A DNA stretch of 64,000 nucleotides, taken from positions 1 through 64,000 of the forward strand of contig JAJVIM010000014.1 in NCBI GenBank assembly GCA_022071955.1, given 5' to 3'. Origin of the DNA: Anaerolineae bacterium. Its GTDB lineage: Bacteria; Chloroflexota; Anaerolineae; 4572-78; J111. The translations under genes and the position numbers were made by a program. The notes below the pieces were generated by a model, which was not told the DNA's origin, ran no database searches, and saw only the letters and a list, made by a program, of their open reading frames with translations. Position 1 is the stretch's first letter; every line of letters starts with the position of its first letter. This document shows positions 26,074-36,700 of this stretch, one piece after another.

Positions 26074-26165
26074 CGCAGATTCCAACCAAATTCTAATTAA
26101 CTTCACAACTGAATCTCACATTCTGCGGGTAAACTTTTTCAGACAATAGTCGGGGGGGATATTGG

Positions 26166-27659
26166 ATGAAAACAAATCAATCGGCGCGCGGCGCGCGCCA
26201 ACTGCTGCCGGGTTTGGGGTTGGGCCTGCTGCTGGTGCTGGCCTCGCTGCTTTGGCTGCGATTGGGCGTGGCCCGGGCCAGCGTTACACCGAACAGCGCC
26301 GCCAGTGCAGACCCGGCGCGCCGCCCGCCCGCCGCGGTGGGCGATCCGCTACCGGCCATTACCTGCACTAACGGCTTTTCTGCCTCTGTGTACGCCCAGG
26401 GGTTGAACACGCCCCACGGGCTAACTTTTGGCCCGGACGGCCGGCTATACGTCGCCGAGGATACCGCCGGCCGGGTGAACCAGATTGGACCGGGCGGCGT
26501 TATCACCCCGGTGATCACCGGCCTGAACCAACCCAAAGGCCTCACCTTTGACGCCGCCGGCAACCTGTACGTGGTAGAAGATGTAGAAACCGCCAGCGGC
26601 GGCCGGCTGGTCAAACTCGCTGCCGGCAGCGGCGTCACCAGCACCATCGCCAGCGGGCTGAACGGCCCGGAGGGGTTAACCTGGGTTGACGACGGCTCGG
26701 CGGCAGGCAAACTGTACCTGACTGAGTCGAATCTGGCCTACGCGCTGAGCATTTCCAGCACCAACGCCAATGACTATCGCACTCACGTGACTCGGGTTGA
26801 TCCCGCCATCCCCGGCGTCTTTTCCCGACTGATCACTACAACCAGCGTTTTTACTTTTGTCTTTTTTCCAACGCCGCAAATAACCGCCAAATTCTGGAGC
26901 TACACCGGCGACATCAAACAGGGGCCGGACGGCCGGCTCTATTTTTCTAACGAACTGGCCGGCGGAACCACCAGCGGCACCCGGCAGGGCGTGCCCTACA
27001 CCGCCACCTCCGGCGAAAGCATTTTCTGGATTGATCCACTCAACCCGGCCAGCCCGCCGCCAGCCTTTACCGACAACAGCGCCATTGGCCCGGAGGGTCT
27101 CTCGTTTCAGGCTGATGGCAGTTTCCCGCTGATTGTGGCCGAAGAAGATGTTGGCGGCGGCGTGGGCCGGCTGAGCCAGGTTGACGCCGCCGGCAACCGG
27201 ACCACGCTTTGCACGGGGCTGGGCACGCTCGAAGCCGTGGCGCTCGATTCAAACGGCTGGCTGTACGCCGCCGAAGACGGCACCGGCCGGGTAGTTGTGA
27301 TCAAAGGCAACAGCCCGCCGCCTGCGCCGGTTTCACCCGATAACGTCACCATCAGCGGAGCCACCGAAGGGATTACCGGTACCAGCTACGCCTTTGTCGC
27401 CAGCGTGACGCCGATCAGCGCCACCACGCCGGTGACCTACACCTGGCAGGCTGATGGCCAATCGCCGGTCACGACCGCCAGCAGCAGCCTGACCAACACG
27501 GTCAACTTTTCGTGGGGCAGCGCCGGCAGCAAAATGATTACCGTCACCGTCGAGAACGGCAGCGGTCAGGTGAGCGACTCACACACCATCACCCTCGCCG
27601 CCAGTTCATCAAACAGCGGAAATTTTAAAACCTTTCTGCCGCTTGTGATCAAGAATTGA
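26166..27659 (+). CDS. Secreted SMP-30/ScyD-like beta-propeller with PKD-like domain and C-terminal LPLVIKN
   Basis: 497 aa. A signal peptide or membrane anchor spans about 18-42. Residues about 75-385 form NHL/SMP-30-like blades (GLTFGPDGRLYVAED, GLTFDAAGNLYVVED, EAVALDSNGWLYAAED). Residues about 390-485 form an immunoglobulin/PKD-like domain (PVTYTWQADG, SWGSAGSKMITVTV). The protein ends in FLPLVIKN. A terminal [FY]LPL[VI] motif is frequent on secreted Chloroflexota proteins as I recall, and may be a surface-sorting tag. The function is unknown. Confidence 0.8.
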   Translation: MKTNQSARGARQLLPGLGLGLLLVLASLLWLRLGVARASVTPNSAASADPARRPPAAVGDPLPAITCTNGFSASVYAQGLNTPHGLTFGPDGRLYVAEDTAGRVNQIGPGGVITPVITGLNQPKGLTFDAAGNLYVVEDVETASGGRLVKLAAGSGVTSTIASGLNGPEGLTWVDDGSAAGKLYLTESNLAYALSISSTNANDYRTHVTRVDPAIPGVFSRLITTTSVFTFVFFPTPQITAKFWSYTGDIKQGPDGRLYFSNELAGGTTSGTRQGVPYTATSGESIFWIDPLNPASPPPAFTDNSAIGPEGLSFQADGSFPLIVAEEDVGGGVGRLSQVDAAGNRTTLCTGLGTLEAVALDSNGWLYAAEDGTGRVVVIKGNSPPPAPVSPDNVTISGATEGITGTSYAFVASVTPISATTPVTYTWQADGQSPVTTASSSLTNTVNFSWGSAGSKMITVTVENGSGQVSDSHTITLAASSSNSGNFKTFLPLVIKN

Positions 27660-27733
27660 TGGTGTTCGTTGCCCGCTGCATCACCTTTATTTAATGCCCG
27701 CAGGGTACAAATTCCGTGATGTGCCTACAATCT

Positions 27734-27793
27734 ACGTATTGCGTGTTGCGCGATGATTTTTCGTTGGCACGCTTTACGCAACACGCAACACGT
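27734..27793. repeat. Heptamer array as inverted arms
   Basis: Left arm 27734-27750 and right arm 27777-27793 are 17-nt inverted repeats with one mismatch, built of GCGTGTT/ACGCAAC units in 7-bp phase around a 26-nt spacer. A partial further unit (ACGAATA) follows. It lies between two convergent genes. Confidence 0.85.
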
Positions 27794-27865
27794 GTCACGA
27801 ATACTGCTGGCAAGACTGTTTCACTTTGTAATGCAGCGATGCAAGCAAAATGAACCACAATATTC

Positions 27866-29050
27866 CTACCGCGCCGCTGTTTTTTCAAACCGCACCAGCA
27901 GCCGGCCGTCCATCATCTGGCTATTGGTCACGGTGTAGTAGCCCAGAAATTTGGGCAAAAACAGATTGCGCCGCCGGTTTTTGGCCTCGATGATTAGTTC
28001 ATCGCCGTTTTGCCGCACCGCGACCTCGCCGTTCTGCAAAAACGGCAGGTGAACGCTGAGCAAATAGCCGTTGTCCCGCTCGATGAAATGGTATGGTTTG
28101 TTTTGGTAAAAAATCTGGCGGGGGTCGCTGCCGCCGTAAAGCTGCTCGCCGATGGCCCGCAGTCGATCCAGGCCAAAAACCTCCTGCCCCTGATGCGGCA
28201 CGCGGAAAATTGGCAGCGGTTTGAAGGTGTCCTCTATTTCCTCCAGATATTTTTGCTGCGCGGCCACATACTCTGCAAAAATGCCGCTGCCACCCTCGGC
28301 GGGCAAAATGCGGTTGACCATCACCCCATCCACCGGGTAGCCGTACAGTTGCAGGTAAGTGTAGGCCCGCAACGCCTCTTGTATCACCATTCGCTCCGGG
28401 TTGAGCACCAGCCGGATTGACGATACATTCTGATCGGCCAGCACCCGCTGAATTTTGAGCAGCCTGGTGTAAAACGTTTCCACCTCCTGCAGCGCCTTGT
28501 CGATGGGGATGCTGGTGACCCGGCTCACCGCCTTGCCCAGCGAACTGCCGGCCAGTCTTTGCACTGGCAGCGCCCGGGTGAGCCACCACTGGCTCACTTC
28601 TGGCAGGGTTAAATGTTTGAGCGTTTCGCCGGTGGGCGCGCTGTCAATCACAATCAGGTCAAAATTGCCCTCACGGTAAAACTTTTCCAGCCACAAAAAA
28701 CCGGCGGTCTCTTCCATGCCGGGGAAGATGGCCATTTCTTCGGCCAGCGCCCGGTCCATGCCGCGCCACTTAAAAATAGTCAGCATTAACTGGCGCATGT
28801 TCTGCCAGTATTTACGCAGCGAGTAGTAAACGTCAAGCTCCTGCCCGTGCAGATTTTCCGCCACGCGGGCCGGTTCCGGGCCGAGTTCGTGGTCCAGTGC
28901 GTCGGCCAGGCTGTGGGCCGGGTCGGTGCTCATCACCAGCGTTTTGTGGCCCAGTTGAGCAGCGCGCAGGGCCGTGGCCGCGGCGATGGTAGTTTTGCCG
29001 GTGCCGCCCTTGCCGGTAAACAGGATAATGCGGGGGTTGGTCATTGTCAT
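27866..29050 (-). CDS. ArsA-family (GET3-like) ATPase
   Basis: 394 aa. The N-terminal deviant P-loop GKGGTGKTT (residues about 12-20) and the switch region [13 protein letters not shown] identify an anion-transporting/tail-anchor-type ArsA ATPase. The C-terminal about 80 residues resemble the alpha-crystallin-like domain found on bacterial ArsA homologs. There is one ATPase half rather than two, and no ArsB or ArsR neighbour, so arsenite export is not supported. Membrane-protein targeting or another client-handling role is possible. The start codon region (ATG 29050 or 29044) abuts a heptamer array. Confidence 0.87.
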   Translation of the reverse strand: MTMTNPRIILFTGKGGTGKTTIAAATALRAAQLGHKTLVMSTDPAHSLADALDHELGPEPARVAENLHGQELDVYYSLRKYWQNMRQLMLTIFKWRGMDRALAEEMAIFPGMEETAGFLWLEKFYREGNFDLIVIDSAPTGETLKHLTLPEVSQWWLTRALPVQRLAGSSLGKAVSRVTSIPIDKALQEVETFYTRLLKIQRVLADQNVSSIRLVLNPERMVIQEALRAYTYLQLYGYPVDGVMVNRILPAEGGSGIFAEYVAAQQKYLEEIEDTFKPLPIFRVPHQGQEVFGLDRLRAIGEQLYGGSDPRQIFYQNKPYHFIERDNGYLLSVHLPFLQNGEVAVRQNGDELIIEAKNRRRNLFLPKFLGYYTVTNSQMMDGRLLVRFEKTAAR

Positions 29051-29098
29051 TTGTCACGTCATTCGTCATTGATAATTGATAATTGTTCATTGACAAAT
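29041..29098. repeat. Heptamer array between arsA-like gene and ilvD
   Basis: TTGATAA/TTGTTCA/TTGACAA units and GTCATTN units in 7-bp phase. It lies directly upstream of the minus-strand gene, where a promoter or ribosome site would be expected. Confidence 0.65.
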
Positions 29099-29182
29099 AC
29101 TGCTTGTGCAAACAATCAATCTGCACTAAAATTATGGCCTATTTCTGTGGATTACCAAATTTTCCGGCAAAGGAGTTGGACA

Positions 29183-30874
29183 GTGACAGACAATCTTCAC
29201 AGCAAATTGATTACCCACGGCGTGGCCCGCAGCCCCAACCGTTCGATGCTGCGCGCCGTGGGTTTTGGCGATGACGACTTTGACAAGCCGATTGTCGGCG
29301 TAGCCAACGGCTACAGCACCATCACCCCCTGCAACCTGGGGTTGGGCATTTTGGCCAAACGGGCCGAAGGCGCGCTCAAAGAGGTCGGCGCAATGCCGCA
29401 AATGTTCGGCACCATCACCGTCAGCGACGGCATTTCGATGGGCACCGAAGGCATGAAATATTCTCTGGTCTCCCGTGAAGTGATTGCCGATTCGATTGAA
29501 ACGGCAGTGATGGCCCAAAGCATGGACGGCGTGCTGGCCGTGGGCGGCTGCGACAAAAACATGCCCGGCGCGATGATCGCTATGGCCCGCATGAACATCC
29601 CGGCTATTTTTGTGTACGGCGGCACCATCAAACCCGGCAGCTACCAGGGCAAAGATTTGGATATTGTCAGCGTGTTTGAGGCCGTGGGCCAGTACAGCGC
29701 CGGCAAAATCAGCGACGAAGAACGGCTGGAAGTGGAACGCCGGGCCATCCCCGGCGCGGGCAGTTGCGGCGGCATGTACACCGCCAACACCATGTCGTCG
29801 GTGTTTGAGGCGATGGGCATGAGCCTGATGAGTTCTTCAACCATGGCCGCCGAGGACCAGGAAAAAGAAGACAGCGCCGCCGAATCGGCCCGGGTACTGG
29901 TAGAGGCGATTGCCGCTCAACGCCTGCCGCGCCACATTTTAACCCGCAAAGCGTTTGAAAACGCCATCGCCGTGGCCAACGCCATTGGCGGCAGCACCAA
30001 CGCCGTGCTGCACCTGCTGGCCATTGCCCACGCCGCCGAAGTGCCGCTGACCATCGACGATTTTGAAGAAATCCGCCAGCGCACACCGGTGCTGTGCGAT
30101 TTGAAACCATCGGGCAAGTACGTCGCCGTTAACTTCCACGCGGCGGGCGGCGTGCCGCAGGTGATGAAAATTCTGCTCAACCACGGCGCGCTGCACGGCG
30201 ACGCGCTGACCATCACCGGGCAGACCATCGCCGAGGTGCTGGCCGATGTGCCGGACGAACCCGACCCCAACCAGGATGTGATCCATCCGTGGGACAAGCC
30301 GATGTACTCGGAAGGGCACCTGGTTATTTTGCGCGGCAACCTGGCCACCGAAGGCTGCGTGGCCAAAACCACCGGCATCAAAAGCCGCCAGATTACCGGG
30401 CCGGCCCGCGTGTTTGAAAGCGAAGAAGCCTGCCTGGAGGCCATTTTGGCCGGCCAGATCAAAGAGGGCGATGTGGTTGTGGTGCGCAACGAAGGGCCGG
30501 TGGGCGGCCCCGGTATGCGGGAAATGCTGGCCCCCACCAGCGCCATCAGCGGCGCGGGGCTGGGCGGCAAAGTGGGGTTGATGACCGATGGCCGCTTCTC
30601 CGGCGGCTCGCACGGGCTGGTGGTGGGGCACGTGGCCCCGGAGGCTGCTCTGGGCGGGACCATCGCGCTGGTGCAGGAAGGCGACTCAATCACCATTGAC
30701 GCCGACACGCGGCTGATCCAGCTCAATATTTCTGACGAGGAGCTGGCCCGGCGGCGAGCCAACTGGCAGCCGGCGCAACCGCGCTACACCCGCGGCGTGC
30801 TGGCCAAATACGCCCAACTGGTCTCCAGCAGCAGCCTGGGCGCCGTCACCGATCTGAACGGCACGGGACGTTAA
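29183..30874 (+). CDS. ilvD: Dihydroxy-acid dehydratase
   Basis: 563 aa, normal length for IlvD/Edd family enzymes. It dehydrates 2,3-dihydroxy-3-methyl acids in valine, leucine and isoleucine synthesis and uses an iron-sulfur cluster. Cluster cysteines lie in GCDKNMPG and [12 protein letters not shown]; the C-terminal [19 protein letters not shown] is diagnostic. The GTG start at 29183 follows AGGAG (29171-29175). The open frame continues upstream to 28847, but that part is antisense to the ATPase gene and is rejected. It stands alone with its own terminator. Confidence 0.96.
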   Translation: MTDNLHSKLITHGVARSPNRSMLRAVGFGDDDFDKPIVGVANGYSTITPCNLGLGILAKRAEGALKEVGAMPQMFGTITVSDGISMGTEGMKYSLVSREVIADSIETAVMAQSMDGVLAVGGCDKNMPGAMIAMARMNIPAIFVYGGTIKPGSYQGKDLDIVSVFEAVGQYSAGKISDEERLEVERRAIPGAGSCGGMYTANTMSSVFEAMGMSLMSSSTMAAEDQEKEDSAAESARVLVEAIAAQRLPRHILTRKAFENAIAVANAIGGSTNAVLHLLAIAHAAEVPLTIDDFEEIRQRTPVLCDLKPSGKYVAVNFHAAGGVPQVMKILLNHGALHGDALTITGQTIAEVLADVPDEPDPNQDVIHPWDKPMYSEGHLVILRGNLATEGCVAKTTGIKSRQITGPARVFESEEACLEAILAGQIKEGDVVVVRNEGPVGGPGMREMLAPTSAISGAGLGGKVGLMTDGRFSGGSHGLVVGHVAPEAALGGTIALVQEGDSITIDADTRLIQLNISDEELARRRANWQPAQPRYTRGVLAKYAQLVSSSSLGAVTDLNGTGR

Positions 30875-30895
30875 TTTCGGCGGTTACCGCAGACA

Positions 30896-30928
30896 ACAGG
30901 CCACGCCAAAAACGTGGCCTGTTTTTTT
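30896..30928 (+). terminator. Terminator of ilvD
   Basis: A perfect 10-bp stem (30896-30905 with 30913-30922) is followed by a run of T to 30928. Confidence 0.92.
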
Positions 30929-31005
30929 GTGGTTGGCCGGTTTTGGTGAATACTATCGAAACTATCTGACAGGCAAAATCAAAACACGGCGAAAGGCATT
31001 TTTCG

Positions 31006-31548
31006 ATGAAATATGGGCTACTTTCCCTGATGTTGGCGCTGACCGTGGCGGGTACGGCGGCCTGCAGCAGCCAACAAACCCAACCCGGCGCGCCGGCCGG
31101 CCGGGCAGCCGGCCCGGTTCAACCGGCTCGCCCGGAAGATTTACGGCTAACCACCGGCCAGGTAATCTTTGTGCCGGCCTACTCAGAAATATTCTACCTT
31201 GACCAGGACAAAACGCTGAACCTGGCCATCACTCTGGCCATTCACAACACCGATTTAGCCAGTTCGATTATCATCAAATCGGTGCGCTATTACGACACCA
31301 ACGGCAATCTGGTTGAGGAATTTATCAAAAATCCCATCAAACTGGGGCCAATGGGCACCACCGGTTTTGTGCTGAACCAGAACGACGACCGGGGCGGGGT
31401 GGGCGCTAACTTTATTGTGGAATGGGGCGCGGAAAAAAAGGTTTACGAGCCGGTGGTAGAAGCGGTGATGGTCAGCACGTCTGGCGCGCAGGGGATTTCT
31501 CTGCTCAGCACCGGGCGGGTTATCAGCCAGATTGGGGCTGGGGAATAA
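31006..31548 (+). CDS. DUF3124 lipoprotein
   Basis: 180 aa. A lipoprotein signal ends in TAACSS (Cys about residue 20). The mature part matches the DUF3124 pattern: VFVPAYSEIFYLD, IHNTDLASSI, VRYYDTNG, GANFIVEWGAEKKVYEPVVEAVM and the ending SLLSTGRVIS. It is a small beta-sandwich protein on the outer face of the membrane. The function is unknown. It converges with acpS, 6 bp away. Confidence 0.85.
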   Translation: MKYGLLSLMLALTVAGTAACSSQQTQPGAPAGRAAGPVQPARPEDLRLTTGQVIFVPAYSEIFYLDQDKTLNLAITLAIHNTDLASSIIIKSVRYYDTNGNLVEEFIKNPIKLGPMGTTGFVLNQNDDRGGVGANFIVEWGAEKKVYEPVVEAVMVSTSGAQGISLLSTGRVISQIGAGE

Positions 31549-31554
31549 GCGGCT

Positions 31555-31914
31555 TTACTCCGCCACCACAAATGCAATGGCGTGTTCGTGGGTGTGCGAC
31601 AGGCTGAGGGCGATGGTGGTGATGCCCTGCTGCTCGGCTAATTTGGCGGCGGGGCCGTGCAACACCACCGCCGGGCAGGAGCGCTGGTTGTTGACCACCT
31701 CAATATCGCGGAAGCCCACCTCACCGATGCCGGTGCCAAAGGCTTTGGCCACCGCCTCTTTGGCCGCCCAGCGCGCCGCCAGCGACCCGATCCGGCCGTT
31801 GCAGTAGGCCAGTTCGCGCTCGGTGTAAACCCGCTCCAAAAATTTGCGGCCAAAGCGATTCACGCTGTCGGCAATGCGGGCGGTTTCCACAATATCCACG
31901 CCAACGGCTTTCAT
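31555..31914 (-). CDS. acpS: Holo-[acyl-carrier-protein] synthase
   Basis: 119 aa. It transfers the 4'-phosphopantetheine arm of CoA to acyl carrier protein. Magnesium-binding residues lie in GVDIVE (Asp7) and in RWAAKEAVAKAFG. ATG 31914 shares one base with the stop codon of the upstream cyclase gene (TAATG), so translation is coupled. The open frame reaches 63 codons further upstream inside the cyclase gene, but that part is out of family and is rejected. Confidence 0.95.
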   Translation of the reverse strand: MKAVGVDIVETARIADSVNRFGRKFLERVYTERELAYCNGRIGSLAARWAAKEAVAKAFGTGIGEVGFRDIEVVNNQRSCPAVVLHGPAAKLAEQQGITTIALSLSHTHEHAIAFVVAE

Positions 31915-33575
31915 TACTGCTCCTCGCTGGGCGGCAGGTGCAGGCTTTGCGTGCCAAACCCTTTTACGGTAAACGCGTGCAAATCCGATTCGGTGCCGGG
32001 GTGTTTGGACGGGATCATTTTGGGAATAACCTCGATCATCCCCTGCACGTGCTGGTACACATCCGGGCTGATGACCACCTCTCCGGCCCGCGCGCCGCTG
32101 CAATAGCGGGTGGTGCGGTTAACCGTATCGCCAATGACGGTGTACTCCATCTGCTCATCGGAACCGATGAAGCCTTGCAGTACCGGCCCGGTGTGGATGC
32201 CAATGCCAATTTCAAACACCGGCCGGCCCATCATGCGCCACTCCGCGCCCAGCCGGCGCACGGCCCGCTGCATTTCAATGGCCGCCCGCACCGCATCGGA
32301 CCACTGGGTGCCGTGGGCGTCGGGGTTGGGGCTGCCAAACACCGCCAAAATCGCATCGCCGATGTATTTATCCACCGTGCCGTTAAATTTAAAGATGATG
32401 GGAATGCACACCCCAAATAACTGGTTGAGCGTGTTCATCACCTCGCTGGGGTCCATTTGAGCGCTGAGCGCCGTAAAACCGCGCACATCAGAATTGAGGA
32501 TGGTCACCGGCTCAACCCGTTCGCCGCCCAAGCCCAGATGGCCGCGCTGTTTGAGCAAATCCTCCAGATGATCGGCTACCTGCGGCGAAAACTGGCGCAG
32601 CAGGTTGGAGCGCACCACTTCCTGGTGGCGCAAATCTTCTTGCAGGGCGTGGGCTTTAACAAAAATGGCGGCCTGGCTGGTCATCGTCATCAGCAGCAGC
32701 AGGTCGTCCTCGTTAAAGGCATCGCCGGAGATGTAATTATCAACATAGGCAATGCCCAGCACTTCATCCTGCCAGACCAGCGGGGCGTACATAGCGCATT
32801 TGGTGCCGTGCCAAACAATACTGTCGGTCAGTTTGCCCATTTCGCCGGGCGCATCGTAACGCCAGGTAAAGGCTTCCTGCTTTTCGATGGCCAATCGAGC
32901 CAGATAGAGGCTGACCGAGGGTTTGGAACGCTCCGGCAAATAGGCTTTGAGATAGAGCTTGCGGCCATCGCGCAGCAGCAGCGCGCCGCGCTGTGCGCCG
33001 GGGATGGCCTTGCACAGGTGCGACACCACGGTTTTGAGCAGCGGCTCCACGGCCTGGGCCGTACCGAGCGCCACGCCCAAATCATAAAAAGCGGCCAGCC
33101 GGCGCTCAACAATTTCCAGCGGCGCCCGGCCCATTCGCTCGGACAGAAGCAGGTTGGTGGGCGAGGCCGTGGCCCTGACGCTGCTGGTAAAGCTACCCTG
33201 TTTCAACAACTGCTCGTCCGGGTCGGAGGGGAGCGGTTCGGTGTCCGGCTCATCGTCAATTTTTTTAGATAGCAGCCGGCGGTGGGCATTGATCTCGGTT
33301 TGGCCCATTTTGATCCGGTCGCGGCTGCTGATTTTGGTTTTGGCGCTAATCCGCTGGTCGTTTACCCAGGTGCCGCCACGGCTGCCCAAATCTTCAATCC
33401 ACAACACGCCATCTTCCAGCGAAATGGTGGCGTGCCGGCGCGAAGTGGTCACATCCGGCGTCAAATCCAAATCGACCAGCCAGTCACCGGATTGACGGCC
33501 AATCACAATTGACGTTTCGGTGGTTTCAAATCGTTTGGTGGGGCCTGACAGGTAAGAATATTCAATAACGATCAT
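31914..33575 (-). CDS. FHA-GAF-class III adenylate/guanylate cyclase
   Basis: 553 aa, soluble. FHA domain about 1-95 (IVIGRQSGDW, SRRHATISLEDG, GTWVNDQRI); GAF domain about 155-305; class III cyclase domain about 350-540. The cyclase metal ligands appear intact (LNSDVRGFTALS and KYIGDAILAVFG), and the dimer-interface segment VIGDTVNRTTRY is present. It likely makes a cyclic nucleotide in response to a GAF ligand or to phosphothreonine binding by FHA. It forms a two-gene operon with acpS. No cNMP-binding regulator is seen nearby. Confidence 0.92.
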   Translation of the reverse strand: MIVIEYSYLSGPTKRFETTETSIVIGRQSGDWLVDLDLTPDVTTSRRHATISLEDGVLWIEDLGSRGGTWVNDQRISAKTKISSRDRIKMGQTEINAHRRLLSKKIDDEPDTEPLPSDPDEQLLKQGSFTSSVRATASPTNLLLSERMGRAPLEIVERRLAAFYDLGVALGTAQAVEPLLKTVVSHLCKAIPGAQRGALLLRDGRKLYLKAYLPERSKPSVSLYLARLAIEKQEAFTWRYDAPGEMGKLTDSIVWHGTKCAMYAPLVWQDEVLGIAYVDNYISGDAFNEDDLLLLMTMTSQAAIFVKAHALQEDLRHQEVVRSNLLRQFSPQVADHLEDLLKQRGHLGLGGERVEPVTILNSDVRGFTALSAQMDPSEVMNTLNQLFGVCIPIIFKFNGTVDKYIGDAILAVFGSPNPDAHGTQWSDAVRAAIEMQRAVRRLGAEWRMMGRPVFEIGIGIHTGPVLQGFIGSDEQMEYTVIGDTVNRTTRYCSGARAGEVVISPDVYQHVQGMIEVIPKMIPSKHPGTESDLHAFTVKGFGTQSLHLPPSEEQ

Positions 33576-33595
33576 CGGTTAATCCAACAGGAGTA

Positions 33596-33770
33596 AGCGA
33601 ATTGCGAATCTGCGAGTCTGCGGGTAGCGGGTGGCGAGTAGCAGGTTACGCAACACGTAACACGCAATACGACCTCATCACTCGCCCAACCCACCCAACT
33701 CACCAAACTTCCTATTCCTTACTTCATCCTTCATACTTCGTACTTCATACTTTTTATTGTTGCCAGTATA
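33596..33770. repeat. Heptamer array upstream of the cyclase gene
   Basis: A long composite array: GCGAATT/GCGGGTG units, then ACGCAAC/CGTAACA units, then CTTCATA/CTTCGTA units, mostly 7 nt with a few 8-nt steps. It fills the gap between the cyclase and mfd genes. Confidence 0.75.
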
Positions 33771-33797
33771 CTCTTGCCCAATTTTAAAACAAAAATC

Positions 33798-36700
33798 CTA
33801 ACGGGCCGGGTCGTGGAGCATACGGCCAATCAAACGCAGCGCCTTTTCCAGCTCAGCCTGCCACACCTCCGGTTTGGGGTGCAGCGGCAGCATAATTTGC
33901 CGCGGCGTTACCCGCGCACCGGGATTGAGCCGGCGCTCCAACCCGGGCCGGTCAACATGCTCCAGTGTATCGGCGCGGATAACAATTTGCCCGGTTTCCG
34001 TGGCCACAGATTTTACCCCGGCCTCCATACCCAACACCTTGAGCTTGAGCTGATACAGCAGGTTGGCCACCGGCTCCGGCATATCGCCAAAGCGATCTTC
34101 CAGCTCGCGGGCCATATCGCTGATGCCGTCGATGGTGGTGATGCCGGCCAGCCGCCGATACAACCGGAAGCGCAGCTTTTCTTCCGGCAGGTAATCTTCC
34201 GGCACAAACGCCGGGATGGGCAGGTTGAGCTGAATGCCTTCGGCCAGCGGGCTGAGGTAGGCGGTGGCTTCCTCGCCGGTAACAGCGTGCGGCGATTCGC
34301 CTTTCAACTCGCGGATGGCCTGCGCCAGCAGCCGGGTGTACAAATCAAAGCCTACCGCGCCAATGTGGCCGTGCTGCCGCGCGCCGAGCAGTTCGCCCGC
34401 GCCGCGAATTTCCAGATCGCGCATGGCAATGCGAAAGCCCGCGCCCAGTTCGCTGGCTTCAGAAATGGCCTCCAGCCGCTTGCGGGCCTCTTCGCTCAGT
34501 GACATGTGTTTGGGCGTGAGCAGGTAGGCGTAGGCCTGCACCGCGCCGCGCCCCACCCGGCCCCGAAGCTGGTACAACTGGGCCAGCCCCAGCCGGTCGG
34601 CCCGGTCAATAATGATCGTGTTAACGTTGGGCATGTCCAGCCCGTTTTCAATGATGGTGGTGCTGACCAGCACATCAATTTCGCCGGAAATAAATTCGAC
34701 CATCACCTTTTCTAGCTGGCGCTCGCGCATTTGGCCGTGGCCCACGCCAATGCTGACTTCCGGCAGCAGGTTGCGCAGCCGGTTGGCTTTCTGCTCGATG
34801 CCCAGCACCCGGTTGTACACGTAAAACACCTGCCCGCCGCGATCCAGCTCGCGCAGAATGGCCTGCCGGATGAGCGTTTCGTCGTATTCGGTGACCACGG
34901 TTTGCACCGGCAGCCGCTCCTCCGGCGGGGTGTCGATGGTACTCAGATCACGCACGCCGCTGAGCGACATGTGCAACGTGCGCGGGATAGGCGTGGCGGT
35001 CAGCGTCAGCACATCCACTTCGGTGCGAAGCTGTTTGAGCCGCTCTTTTTGCTGCACGCCAAAGCGCTGCTCTTCGTCAATCACCAGCAGTCCCAATTTA
35101 CTAAAACCGACATCCTTTTGCAGCAGCCGGTGGGTGCCAATGACAATATCCACCGCGCCGAGCGCCAGGTTGCCGAGCGTTTGCTCCTGCTGCTGGCGGG
35201 TGCGAAACCGGGACAGCATTTCTATTTTAACCGGGTAGGCTTGCAGCCGCTCGGAAAAGGTTTGGTAGTGCTGCTGGGCCAGCACAGTGGTGGGGGCCAG
35301 CACGGCCACCTGCACGCCGTCCATTACCGCTTTGAAGGCAGCCCGCAGCGCCACCTCGGTTTTGCCGTAGCCGACGTCGCCGCAAATGAGCCGGTCCATC
35401 GCCCGCGGCTTTTCCATATCGGCCTTTACTTCAGCGATGGCCCGCAACTGGTCATCAGTTTCGACAAAGGGGAAGGCATCTTCCACTTCGCTCTGCCACT
35501 CGGTGTCCGGGCCAAAGGCGTGGCCGGTCTGTACCTCGCGCTTGGCGTAAATTTCCAGCAGTTCGCGGGCAATATCCTCAACGGCCTTTTTGGTGCGACG
35601 CTTGACCGTGTTCCAGTCGGCGCTGCCCAGCCGGTTGAGTTTGGGCAAGCCCTCGTCCATGCCGATGTAACGGGCCAGCCGGTCGGCCTGGTGGATGGGC
35701 ACGTACAGTTTGTCGTTGTTGGCGTACTCCACCGCCAGATATTCGCGCTCGACGCCCTCAAAATTGAGCTTGACCAGCCCCACATAGCGGCCAATGCCGT
35801 GCTCAATATGCACCACCAGATCGCCGGGGTTAACATCGGCAAAAAAAGTTTCCGGGGTGACGCCTTTGCGCGGTTTGGGCCGCTGGATGGTGGTCGGCTT
35901 TTTCCAGCCAAACAGCTCGGAATCAGACAGCACGGTCAGCAGCGGTTTGGTCTCGCTGCCGGCCTCGCGCAGCGACCAGCCTTCGATGACCATGCCGTGC
36001 AACAGGGTGAGGCTGCCGGGCGGGGGCGGCGGCTGCTCCGGCTCCAGCGTGTCAAGCGGCGTGATGGCCAGGTTGTCGGTAAATTCGGCGAGCAAGTGCG
36101 CCAGCCGCGCCGATTGGCGGCTGACCAGCACCAGCCGTTCGCCCTGTTTTTTGCGCTTGAGCACATCGGGCAGGGCGGTTTTTACCTGCCCACCGTAGGC
36201 CGGGCCGGGCACAAACGTGTGCTGAAAATAAAACAAGTTCGATGGGGTGGATGGGCTACTGTCCGCTGACTCCTCTGAAAATAACCCCCTCCCCAACCCT
36301 CCCCCTGACAGGGGGAGGGTGTCGCGCAGCGACAGGTGGGGGTTGGTAGAATTTTCACTCTCGTTGTCGTCCCAAATGGCCCCCCTTGCCCCCTGCCGAA
36401 ACGGCGTAAAGCCGAGCAGCAGCGGCCGGCGGTCGGCCAGCGCCGGGGCCAGCGCACTCCAGCTAAAGTAGGGGTCGGGCCAGTTGGCCGGCAGATCGCC
36501 CAGATTGATCAAATCCTGCTTGAGCGTGCGGGCCTGCACTTCCAGCTCGTCGACCACGCCGGCCAGCTCTTCCGGGTCTTCAACGATCACCAGTGCGTTA
36601 TCCGGCAGGTAATCCAGCACAGAAAACGACGCGGGCTGCTGGCCGTTTTTGCCGTTGTAAAAAAAGGGCAGGTAATACTCAATACCCCGAAACGCCGTGC

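Noticed and set aside
27866-29050. Arsenic resistance locus
   Set aside because: The ATPase has the ArsA fold, but there is no arsB, arsC, arsR or arsD gene near it and only one ATPase half.
28847-29182. N-terminal extension of IlvD by 112 codons
   Set aside because: It is antisense to the ArsA-type ATPase gene and its spacer array. The family N-terminus and AGGAG fit GTG 29183.
34731-36269. 512-codon open frame opposite mfd
   Set aside because: Antisense shadow of a clear Mfd gene in GC-rich DNA. The translation is rich in His, Gln, Arg and Gly with no family pattern. The same applies to long antisense frames at 16582-17589, 49482-50684, 12442-13122 and 23495-24757.
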